From Micractinium sp. NFX-FRZ (lineage: Eukaryota > Chlorophyta > Trebouxiophyceae > Chlorellales > Chlorellaceae), in the NCBI GenBank assembly GCA_029339195.1, contig JAPTJF010000252.1:25170-89169 (forward strand): 64,000 nt of DNA, read 5' to 3'. The notes below the pieces were generated by a model, which had not been told where the DNA came from, searched no databases, and worked only from the letters and a program-made list of their open reading frames with translations. The first letter of the stretch is position 1. Each line of letters begins with the position of its first letter. Positions 11,801 to 22,034 of this stretch are shown piece after piece. Both the position numbers and the translations under genes were made by a program.

Positions 11801-13140
11801 TGGAGGGCTGGCCATGCGGGTAAGGGGCGGGGCGGGGGGGAAGAGGGTGGCACCACTCGAGGTGCAGGATGGCAACCAGAAGCCTGGACCTGTTCGACAA
11901 GCTGCTGGTGCAAGTGCAGCGCTTCACGCCACCCTCAACCGCCACACGACTGCTCGCCCACCCGCCCCGACCTCCCCATCTGAACCTGTTTCGACAAGCT
12001 GCTGGTATAACAGCACCTCTTCACAACACCCACAACCGCCACCCAGCTGCATGCCCTGCCCCCCCCACCTGAACTTGTCAATCAGCTGCTGGTATAGCGA
12101 CAGTTCCTCGTGCACCGTGGCCAGCCGCCGCCCCAGCTTGCGCAGCGCCAGCCCCGCCTCTGTGTCCGTCTCAACTGCAGCGCGCTCCTCTATTCTGCGG
12201 GCGCGCCAACGGGTCTTGAAAATAGGGGGATTGAATGCCTTGTTGGCACAGCACGCCACAGAGGGAAAGCGTGGCACACAGAGTGCACACTCGGGTGCTG
12301 GCCCGAAGCTGTGAGTCGTGCACTGCCGCCGGTGGGACGCATTGGGGCGCGGGCGGTGCCGCTGCACTGCTTGCTGCCATGCCCCCATGCCCACAAGCTA
12401 GAGCACCACGCGCTCCCCCCTGCACACTGCGCCGTGCAGCTACTCCTGCCTCCGCCCCCCACCTGTCAAGCATTACCTGCCACCAACACGCACACACCAG
12501 AAGCTTCCAGAGGGGCGCTCCCCCTGCCCAACAGGGTGGACCCACCCCACCCCACCACTCCACCCGCCTCACCTATCCAATACGCCCTGCGCCAGCATCG
12601 TCCATTGCCGGCTGTAAGCAATCAGCTTCCTCCACTCTGCCGGTTTCTTTGCCAAGAACACCTCGATCAGCTTATCTGACACCTCACGATTGCTGGCAAC
12701 CGCCTCCTGCTTCAGTGTGGCGGGTGCTGGCGACGCGGGTGCTGCGCCGCGCCGCTGCCGCGTGGACGGCGCGTCGGCGGACGGCTCATCCGCCGGGCCG
12801 CTGCTGCCCAGCCGACCGTCGTCGGTAGGGATGGCTGCGCAGGCTGCACGTCGTCATGGCAAGCACACGAGTGGGGACAGCAGGTGGGGACGGGTGAGGA
12901 CTAAGCGTGGGCAACTTGGTGCCAACATGCCTGGAAGTCGCAACTTGGAAGTTGACACAATGCAGTCTCGTGTGGTGCAGGCAGCAGCTGCATACCTGGC
13001 AGCCTCGCTGGCCGTGGACGGGTGGGGGCAGCGTGGCAGAGGCCGCGTGGCGGCGGCACTGCTGCTGCCGCCCGAGCTGCCGCCGCTGCCGCCACTGCCC
13101 GCTGGCCTGTCGCCACGGCGCGCGCACACTGCATGCTCAT
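8864..13140 (-). CDS. Chloroplast protein similar to Arabidopsis At4g37920, 10 exons, 417 aa
   Basis: Exons: 13140-12996, 12834-12573, 12194-12069, 11699-11607, 11355-11211, 10666-10535, 10142-10074, 9671-9593, 9420-9272, 8917-8864; the sum is 418 codons. The N-terminus is Ala/Arg-rich with few acidic residues, as in a chloroplast transit peptide. The core carries signatures I recall from the plant plastid family of At4g37920: DWEGMVSLRR, KETDITKEEVKDVMAHLY, PKEVRILKYLLTV, a PPEL segment and a C-terminal basic helix ending IRRQYM. Length matches the plant protein closely. The plant family is annotated only loosely (ribonuclease E-like), so no reaction is claimed. I chose the upstream of two in-frame ATGs (13140; the other is 13134). 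Six introns contain decayed copies of adjacent exon edges. The gene is probably a conserved housekeeping plastid gene unrelated to the glycan genes beside it. Confidence 0.9.
9485..9760 (-). repeat. Intronic copies of exon 8 and exon 9 edges
   Basis: Positions about 9498-9540 repeat part of exon 9 (the segment around 9330-9365 coding for ENVLALYDG) with substitutions. Positions about 9738-9765 repeat the exon 8 start and its acceptor (9650-9680, reading TACTTGAGGATGCGCACCTG on the plus strand). Both copies lie just upstream, in transcription order, of the exon edge they resemble. Confidence 0.75.
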
Positions 13141-13938
13141 ATAAATTTCGCGTCTGTGTTGTCGTTGCCGGTCACTGGTGCTGCCCGCTGGCGGAGTGGC
13201 GGAGCGGAACGTCGGGCGGAGTGCCACTGCCTCTGTAGACGTCTGTAGCTTCCGTACAGTCACCAACCGACAGAAGTGCAACAATAACAATGCATTGCAG
13301 CACCGATCGCCGGGTGAGAGGCGCCTGCGGTGGCTGCTGAGCGCTGGGCAGCAGGGGTCGGCGGTGCACCGCCACAGACGCTGGCCAACCGAAACACACA
13401 CCGAGGACCTGCCGGCATCGACATCTGACGCGGTCCATTGAGCCTCGAGGAGGGCCTGAGCAAACACATGTCCACATGCAACGGCCCGGCGGCTACCTAC
13501 AGCGTCTTGCAAGCGTAAGAAGCGCCTTGAGCCTCGTCAGGTCCTGCTCAGAAGGAATTCATATGTGGTATCAAGGCTAATTGTTGGAAATGCAACGCAC
13601 TCAGCCAGCGGCGCACTGTGCCTGCACAGCCTTACAAGAGGGGTGCATCACGCGGGGCCTGATACAGTACAGAGTAGGGCAGGCTGGCGGAAGGGCATGT
13701 GAGGAAAGTGCACAAGAATCGGCAGTACACTAATGAATACTGTAAAAACGTATGCGGCATGAGTCGATATTCGTTGGGAGGCAGGAGCAGAGGACAGGAG
13801 GGAGTGTAGGAGCATGGTAGAGCAAAGCAGGGCAGGCGGGGAGGCGGCGGAGCAGACCAGGTACACAGCAAACGCAGCATGAAATGTGGACAATAAGATG
13901 ATATGATGAGGGGGAGGGGCGGCCACGCCAGGCCCACA
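13141..13938. other. Intergenic region with 3' UTR of the fused gene and promoter of the plastid gene
   Basis: This roughly 800-base stretch separates two minus-strand genes. Its right part should be the 3' UTR of the fused sulfotransferase-esterase gene. Its left part should be the promoter of the At4g37920-like gene; the minus strand reads an AT-rich TTTATAT element a few bases before that gene's ATG, which could also be part of the 5' UTR. No coding exon is supported. Confidence 0.5.
13632..13636 (-). terminator. Candidate TGTAA polyadenylation signal
   Basis: The minus strand reads TGTAA about 300 bases past the fused gene's stop codon. TGTAA is the usual poly(A) signal in green algae. 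A pentamer also occurs by chance, so support is moderate. Confidence 0.4.
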
Positions 13939-16900
13939 TTATTGCGCGGCATCAGGTTGTGTATGCGCGCTGCCAGCCGCCTCGCTTGGCAGCGCTAGTA
14001 GGTTGGCCATCAGCTGAATGGCCACCGAGTTGACAGCAGCGTTGGCGTGGAGGCCGTCGGCTGAGCACCACGGCAGGCAGTCTGCAGGGAGGGTTTGGAA
14101 AGAGGGGAGGGGAGGGAAGCAGCAGAAGACGGGTGGATCAAGGAGGCCGCAGGACGGCAGGCACAGCAGGACCTAACCAGCGCCCAAACCACTCCGCCCC
14201 CTCCTGCCCCCAATGCCCCCCATTCCCTGGCTGGCCCCGCTGCCCAGGCCCTGGCCCGCCCCTTGCTCTTGCCACTCGGGCCTAACAGCTTCCCCGTGGG
14301 GCCTCCGCGCCCAGTGCCTCCAAAGGTAAAGCGCCCAGCCCATCGCTCCCCCCCCCAAACGAGCGCGTGCGTCCGAATGAGAGAACCCAACCTTGTGCCC
14401 CCAAAACGAACCCATGCTTCCCAACGAGAAAGAGCCCACGGCTGGGCCCCACTCAAGCCGCGCCCCACCCCGCCCGCCCGCCCGCCCTACCCTTGCTGAT
14501 GTCTTGCAGGTCGAGCAGCACCGCTGGCCCCCTGGGGTGCAGCATCCTGGAGGCGCGCAGCGCCTTGTTGTAGTACGGAACGATGCCGATGGGGGCGTGC
14601 CATGCGCTGCTCCAGGAGCGGCCGCGCACGCGGTCGGGAATGGTGACCAGCAGCCACAGCACGCTGCGCCCGGCCTGCAACCAAAAGAGGCAGAGTGGCA
14701 CGAGGGTGTTGTTCCATTGGCAAGAGTGATGCGGGTTTAGGGTTTAGGGTTTAGGTGGGGATGACAGTGGGTTGCAATGAGCGTGAGCCGGGAGCTGCTC
14801 CGGGAGAGGCCTCCCCCCATGCGGCCGGGCATGGCCGGCAGCGGTGAGCAGAGCAGAGCCAAGGCACACGCCTTCCGGCCGGCACACAGCTCCCTCAAAA
14901 GGCCGTCGACCGAGCTAATCCACTCTAGGCTCTGCCGCTCAGCATGCGGGCTGTTGCATCCACCGCCTCAGACCAACCGCCTCAGACCACCGCCGCCCCC
15001 AGCTTGACCAAGGCAGCCAACCCCACCAAAACTAGATGCGTACACAACCCCTGCAAGCCGCTCGTGCATGCCGTGTGTGCGCCCAGCCATCCGCCTACAG
15101 TGCTCACATCCCATCCGCACGCAACCCTGCACCCCTTACCCAAACCTGCCTCTCGTGCCAAATCCAATCCGCGTGCGCTACGTCGTAACTAAGCGCACGG
15201 CTCAGCTTCTTGCGGTACCACCCTGCGTCATGCCCTCCCACCTTGCGGGCCTTGGCGTCCGCCTCACTCCCCTCCAGTGCTCCTCTGAACCGCACGCAGC
15301 CCTGACCCCCTGCCCAAAACCCCGCCTCTCACACCCAAGTGCACTACGTTTTTGGTACGCAGGCTTCTTGCATACCACCCTGCGTCCTGCCTAAGCCTCG
15401 CCTGCAACCTGCCAAAAGCCTCGCCTCCCCTTCCCACCTTGCGCGCCTTGGCGTCCGCCTCCCCCACCGCCGCCTCCAGCCCCCGCAAGTGCTCCTCCAG
15501 CTGCACCAGGCTCAGCTTCTCGACATAATACCAGCTGGCGCTCGATATCACAACAACCTCCGGCGTGGTGGTGGGCTTCCTGCAAGCAAGGGGCGGGAGC
15601 GGGGAGCGGGGCGGGTAGGGGGGGCCAGGTGAGCCTCCTCGCGAGAAGGGTGGGCTTGATCACACCGCGCAGGGCGGCCACACCAAAGCACAGCAACCCG
15701 GCCTGCATGCCGGCAGGATGGGGTGGGTGGGTGGGTGAGGGTGGGTGAGGGTGGGTGTGTCTTCACGTGGGTAGCATGGCACAGTGCACACTAGTAGTGC
15801 ACACTGGCTCAAAACGGTGTACTGTTACAACGTAGTTACAGACGCCCTGCTCACAAGCTCCGGATGTCTTGCGTGATCTTGGGCAGCGTGGTGACCCATC
15901 GGAAGTCAAGGTGCAGGTCGGCGGCCCTGGAGGTCGCCGGCGCGCCGGTGCGCGACCGCCCGTGCCAGCTGGCGTTGTGGTAGAACTTGGGGAACGTTTC
16001 CACATCCTTGTCAAAGGTGCCTGCGCAGGCGGGACGAGGGGGGAAAAGTGCCTTTGACCAAAGGCGCCAGCTGGCGTTGTGGTAGGAGTTGGGGGACGCC
16101 TCCACCTCCTTGTCAAACGTGCCTGCGCAGTTAGGAAAGCACAGACCGGTGAGCCCAGACAAGCACGAAAGCAAGCAACAGGCAGGGCGAGAGAGGAGGC
16201 AGCGAGCACCAGGTGGTCTGGAGGCACCCCCCCCCCCGCCCGATGCTTGCGCCTGCCCCCATCTGTCAAGCTTGCATGCATGCACCCCAGCAGGCGCAGA
16301 GTGTGGGGCCACATGTTGGGCCACATGTTGGGGCACATGTCAGGGCACATGTCGGGGCACAGTGCTGTCTCTCTACCACATGCAACACTACCCTGCAAGT
16401 CCCTGCACCGGCTGCCGCCTCCTCACCCTCCAGCGAGCGCTGCAGCCAGGTGTAGAAGATGCGGCCATGCGAGTCCCCCAGAATCCACACCCTCTTCCTC
16501 GCCAGCGCGGCTCGCAGCTGCGGCGCGGTGTAGTGCCGCGCCGCGCAGACGGGGCGCTCCCACAGCCACTGGTGGCCCAGCCTGGCGGTGCAGGAGGCCA
16601 TGAGGGGCGTGGCGGGGTCGCACCTGCGCAGGGGGCCGGGGAGGCAGCGGGCGGGGCGGCAAGATCGGCGGACACTGGCGGGGAGGGAGGTTTGAGGGGC
16701 CAGAGGGGCCGTGCATGCATGCAGGCAGGCGTGCAGGCAGGCAGGCAGGCATTCACTGAAATGGCACCAGCAATGCCACCAGCAAGTGGGCACATTTATC
16801 AATACATACCTAAAAGGACCTATACATATATACGCCAATACAAGCTATAAACCAGCCCCCCCGCTCACCTCTCCACGGTCAGCTCCTGCCAGTGGCCCCA

Positions 16901-19900
16901 GGTCAGCGCCTCGGCCGCCCCGCCACGCGTGCACTCAACATGAGCAGCCAGTTTCGAGTCCCTGCGGCACATGCACACTTGATTCTCATCGGTGCTGTTG
17001 CATGGCGAAATCCATGCAGCACTTTGTTTCCATGTGCGCACACACACACACACAGGGGAGTCTAGAAGATGTGACAGGTGTTGACAGATGCTGAACAGCA
17101 CGCATGCATGCAACAAACAGTCTGCCCGCACCCGGCTCCCCCGCTGCCCGCACCTGCACCCAGCAGTGTGCTGCATCCCGCACCCACACCCGACATCCTG
17201 CTGCTGCCTGCACCCACGTCGAGCAGCCTGGCTGCCCGCAATCACACCACACTCACCATGAGGGGAACTTGAGCTGCTCAAAGTCCTCGGCAAAGTAGGT
17301 GCGCACGTCACAGAGGGCTGCACGGGGGAATGCAAGGAACGAGGGGGAAGCAGGTGCAGGTGTGCACGTCACAGGGGGCTGCGCCGGGGAGGGTTCAGAA
17401 ACGGGGGCAGCAGGTGCGGGGCGCTTCGTGGAGGGCTGCAACGGGGATGCAAGGAAAGAAGAAGAAGCAGGTACGCGACACGTCACAGGGGGCTGCATGG
17501 GAGGGTTGAGCGGCAGGCGCCCAAAAGCCGGGGCCGAAGGGATTCGGGCGTGAACGCCAGGCAGGGCTTGCTTTGGCACAAGCAGCGGCCCCCAACAGGA
17601 TGTGTGCCCAGTGACAGGCCACAGCACAGAGTGGGAGTGGAGCGGGCACGGCGGCACGGCAGGCCTGGCAGCACCGGTGGGACGCTGGGAGCACAGAGCC
17701 TCCCTTGCCCAGCTGCGCTGCTGCTTGGCGTGGCATGCGTCACGCTACGCTGCGTGGCGTGCATGCTGCGCTCCGCTTGCAGATCTCCACCTCGCTCCCC
17801 CTGCTGCTCCCCACTGCCCTCCCACTGCCCTCCCACCTCTCATCTCCCCCTCCCTCCCCTGCCACTTGCGATGAGGTGTTCAGGATGTGCCCTTGGCAGC
17901 CACCAAACCCTCCCCACCCCACCCAATCCACTTCGTCACCCGCCACCCCCTGTATAAGTAAAGTACCTGAGCTGTTCAAATAGTGCTCCGCATAGTACCG
18001 CCGCCTCTCGCTCTCGGAGCTGCAGCCAAGAGAGGAAAGCAGTGCGCAGTTTGGAGGGCAGCGTGCAGTTCCGATTGTGCTGGGCATGGTTCGCCGCTTC
18101 CCAGCCGCATCTCAGGCTGCAGCCCGGGCCGGCAGGACAAAACATTGCCACAGATGCAGGCCCCAAACACACATGCACCCAGGCGACACAGCCGATGCCA
18201 TATGCAGGTGTGGGGCTGCACCTGCCATCGCCCATGTTGAGCTTGGGGATGGAGCTGATGTTCAGCGGCGCCCCCCCGCTGCGCCTCTCGTTCAGCAACT
18301 CTAAAAGGTCCTGCAGCAGCAGAGCACAGCCCGGCGCCCCCATTCTGCTTGCACTTTTCACACTGCCAGCACCAGCACCACACTGAGCTTGCTTGGAAGT
18401 CGTCCTCTAGCTGCTCCGCACTCCCCAGCCCTGCCAGCCTCTTCTGCTTGCATGAGGAAACGTGTTTTGCAAGCAGCAGCAGCACACCCAGACTCGCCTG
18501 GAAATCCTCCAGGTGCCCCGCCCTCCCCAGCCCTGCCGGTCCCTTCCGCTTGCACTTGTCATGCAGCCAGCACCATGCACTGCTAGCGCACTTTGGAAGC
18601 GGCAGCACACCCAGCTGCTTGCCTGGAAGTCATCCTCCAGGTGCTCCGCCCTCCCCAGGAAGTCGACTGCCGGCTGGCCGTCGGGCGTGAAGAAGCAGGA
18701 GGGGGCCTGCGGCTCCAGGTGCTCCAGCACAAACCCAAACCGCTCCTTGCAGCACTGGAACCTGCGGGTGGGAACGTGCACGCACACAAAACGAAGGCTC
18801 TATGCTCCATTGGATTGCGGAGGGCCAGGGAGCGCCACATGCTCGGGGACACAAACCAAACAACCCCCGCCTGGCACCCCACTGCCCCCTCGGCCGCCGC
18901 CCCCCGGCGCACCTGTCGTAGCACAGCTGCCCCTGCTTGCTGGGCGCCTGGGCAAACTTGTCAAAGGACTCCTGGCATTCGGGCTTGATCGCCCGCTTGT
19001 GGTTGAAGTGGAAGCTGGAGATGGCGCGGCTGTAGGGGTTGCGCGCAAACCCAAACACTGCGACAGTGACAAAGAGCCGGGCGAAGAGGCATGGGGCGTC
19101 TGTTGGTTGCAGCAAGCGGGTGCAGTCGACCGTACGGCCCCAATGCTGACAAGGTGAGCGTTGGGAAGGGAGAGCACGTGAGGCGCGGTGGTTGAAGCGG
19201 CAGCTGGCTATTGCGCAGCATCAAAGAGTTGTGCGCAAGTCGAACGCAAGCTCAGGGCAGCAGCAACAGACGTGTGGCATGGGCGCGGCCTCTTAATGTG
19301 TGTTGATCTTAATGTGTGTTGATCGATGCATCAGGGGACTGCTCACGAGCTCAGCAGAAAGGGGCAACTCCATCCTACACACGCACACGCACACATGCGC
19401 CAGCAGGCAAGCAACATGCACACGACCTGTACCATCAGCACTGCTTGCTGTGTTGCGAAATGCATGCAGCACCGTGCCTCCATGCACCCACGACACGCCC
19501 CGCACCCGTGTAGTTCATCCAGTACGATCTTGCCGAGTCCGGGCTGGTCATGTACTTCAGGCAAAACGGCTTGCCCACGCACATCTCCTCACACTTCGCT
19601 GGCTCCCACCTGCAAGGGGGGGCGGGGGGCAGGCAGGCAGGGGGGGCGGGCAGTGTGAGGCACGGGCGGTCGGTTCAGGGGTACCGTCCACGGTCACCTC
19701 CAACACTCCCCGAATCCTCCTGATGCTCGGTCGTTGTGCACACACGGCTGCCGACGGCGGGGCAGGCAGGCAGGGGGCAGGGGCGAGGCGGGCGCCGAGG
19801 CAGGGAGGCGCGCAGAGTGGCCGCCACCGCAGGTCGGCGCAACTACGTGCACTGCCCCGGCAACGCAGGCGCCGCATGCAAGCAGGCTGCGAACGGCGCC

Positions 19901-21173
19901 TCGGCCTGCACGCCCTGCAGGCTCACAGCCCCTCCAGCATGCCGTGCTCACCCTGCCACCCGTGGAACTTCCGCTGGTCCCACTGGCAGGATCCAGGTCT
20001 GGCAGCACCTGCCCGCCCCCTCCCTTGCACATGAAGGAGCGGGTCTGCCAGCGACACCTGCCCGCCCGCCTCCTGCCTCACTTGCACATGATGGGGTGGT
20101 AGGCGAGGCCCAGCATGTTTGAAATACTGGTGCCCCCCATCTTGGTGCCCCTCACAAAGATGACCTTGTGCTTGTGGTCCACCAGGTAGTGGCAGCTGGG
20201 GATGGGGGAGCGCAGGGCGGGGCTGCCAGTGGGGCTGCCGCGCCACCTGCACGTGGCAGATAATCAGCAAGCAAAACGTTTTATTTTTGCAGTTAGCCAA
20301 ACCAGGAATGTGCAGGAAGGGTGTGGGCTGCCCGCAGGGCGGCCGCGCCAGCTGCATGTGGCAGATCAACAAGCAACATGTGAGGGAGGTGCAGTCAGTA
20401 AAAAACATTGATTGGGGCGGCCGCGATAGCTGCAAGTGGCAGATCAGCAACGTGTGTGTTGTTGCAGTCAGCCAAACAATGAATGAATGAGCAAGAAGGG
20501 TGGGGGCCGGCCCGTGGGGCGGCCGCGTCAGCTGCGCTGCAGGCGGGTGGGCGACAGCGAGCAAACCCACATCACACTCAGGGGCAGTGGTCTGCGAGCT
20601 GCGTCAGACAGATGCAGGCAGGTGGCGGCACAGCAGGCAGCAGGGGCGGGCCGGCATGGGGCGAAGGAGTGGAGGTGGGGCATGTGACTGTTCCAGGCCT
20701 CCAAGCGGACGGGCTCCAAGCAGGGGGATGGGGCACCCCCCTGCCCCCCGCCGCACCCACAGCGGCAGCACATCTGCCGCATGCATGCACACAAACAAGC
20801 ACGCACGCACGCGTGCGTGTGCATGGCGGCGCAGGCGGAGCGGCATGAGACGAGGCGGCACGAACGAGCAGCGCAGCGCAGCGCACCCGCGTGTCTTGTG
20901 CAGCCAGACTGTGACGTTGCTGGTCAACGCTGTGGGCAGCCCGGGTGGGTGGCCCGGCACCATGTTGACCATGTGCTTCAACGCTCCAGCATAGTTCCAC
21001 GGCAGCCCTGCTTTGCGCAGCCGCCCGTGCACCTGCGACGGCTGCGTGATGAGCGCGTCAATCTCCTGCCACGTCACCGGCCGCTTGGCCGCTGCAAGGG
21101 CCTCGGGCGCGTCCGGGAAGCGCCCCGGGCAGTAGCGCGCTGCACCGGGCGGCAGCCCCTGCGCCGCCGCCGC

Positions 21174-21206
<33 letters not shown>

Positions 21207-21473
21207 TGCTGCCGCTGCTGCCGCTGCTGCTGCTGCTGCTGCTCCTGCTGCCGCTGCTGCCGCTGCCGCCGGTGCCGCCGCCGCAGGCTGGGCTGCCGCT
21301 GCCATCTCTAGTTCCACTACAGCTTGCTTCGACTGCTGCTGCTCCGTCCCATTCTCCAGTGGCGGCCTCCATCGTGTGAGAAACGAGGGAGAGGCTTGCA
21401 GGGCTGTGAAGCTAAAGGTGAAGAGCGCCGCGAGAACGACCACCACCGGGAGCTTGTTTCTGCTGCCCGCCAT
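13939..21473 (-). CDS. Predicted fusion: Sulfotransfer_2 sulfotransferase + SGNH/PC-esterase-like domain, 14 exons, 738 aa
   Basis: Exons: 21473-20887, 20195-20082, 19609-19506, 19057-18913, 18761-18623, 18310-18222, 18019-17967, 17317-17257, 16961-16869, 16623-16427, 16020-15855, 15579-15438, 14674-14491, 14081-13939; the sum is 739 codons. A signal-anchor (about residues 8-24) is followed by a long poly-Ala stretch from GCT repeats. Residues 1-430 parallel the sulfotransferase at 443-5152 exon for exon: the PAPS loop VIFVRGTKMGGTS at 207-219 and the 3'-phosphate motif FARNPYSRAIS at 272-282. From residue 431 the frame passes without a stop into a second domain: a Trp/Cys-rich lead-in, GDSH at 511-514, and DCLPWCSADGLH at 692-703 giving the Asp-x-x-His pair of SGNH hydrolases. 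That half resembles the gene at 45832-49103. Fusion rests on phase agreement at every junction and on the absence of a good independent start near 16961. Two adjacent genes remain possible. The exon 5 donor is GC. Confidence 0.75.
14733..14755. repeat. Interstitial telomeric repeat (TTTAGGG)3
   Basis: Three perfect TTTAGGG units sit inside the intron between the last coding exons of the fused gene (intron 14675-15437). This is the algal/plant telomere repeat found away from a chromosome end. It probably marks a repaired double-strand break. Confidence 0.85.
15148..15437 (-). repeat. Intronic tandem copies of the exon 12 donor region
   Basis: Two related segments (about 15150-15265 and 15310-15437) repeat the edge of exon 12 and its flank. 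The first includes the plus-strand string CTTGCGGGCCTTGGCGTCC, which matches the true exon edge at 15438-15457 with one change. Both also share a TTCTTGC...TACCACCCTGCGTC stretch. The repeat period is near 170 bases. Confidence 0.7.
20228..20545 (-). repeat. Four-copy tandem array in intron 1 of the fused gene
   Basis: Four related units of roughly 30-45 bases occur at about 20230-20261, 20336-20380, 20413-20456 and 20516-20545. Each carries a GGC(T/G)GCCGCG core followed by a variant of AGCTGCATGTGGCAGAT. The spacing is about 80-105 bases. The array lies just upstream of exon 2 and is not predicted to be coding. Confidence 0.75.
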
Positions 21474-22034
21474 AGGAGATTGCGCAGTCATGAAAGGCGG
21501 CACCAGGGCGCGCGGGAGCTTGGCGGGGCAGATGCGCTGCGCTTCAAAGCTGCGCGCAATACCCGCGCTGGAGCATGCAATTATTTGAGTCACGCATGGT
21601 ATGTGCTGCACACTGCAGCTCAATTGTTGCGCCGCTGAAGGGCACTCCATGTGCAGCTTCCAGCTCACCAGTAAGTGCCCCTGAAGGCGCCTAAGTGCTC
21701 ATGTACGGCTTTCTTCGAGAGCTTTGGCCAGCGCCATGAATGCAGCTAGCTTTGCGCTGCACGGGTTGCCCGCGCATTGCACCCTGCCGCCGCCGCCGCA
21801 GCAGCTGCCGGCTATGCCTCTGCCGCCATCACTCATTCAAGCTATGCCCATGCGCCAGCCGCAGTTCACTGGTTTGGCTTGGTCAATGGTAGATGGTATC
21901 AACACCCATGGAGATGCACAGGACCTCTGCGTGCTCTGCGGCTCGACTCAAATTACATGTTCGAACGAACAATGAAATGCAACACCACAGGATTCCGTGC
22001 ATGGCAGCGGGCGGGCAGGCGGGCAGGCATCCCC
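21474..22034. other. Intergenic region with candidate poly(A) signal
   Basis: This 561-base stretch is the promoter side of the fused gene and the 3' UTR of the first TBL-like gene. The minus strand reads TGTAA at 21953-21957, about 80 bases after that gene's stop, a reasonable algal polyadenylation signal. No coding exon is supported. Confidence 0.5.

Noticed and set aside
20604..21668. A 354-codon minus-strand open frame
   Set aside because: Only 21473-20887 is supported as exon 1 of the fused gene. The 5' extension lacks a better start and the 3' part runs into intron 1 beyond a good donor.
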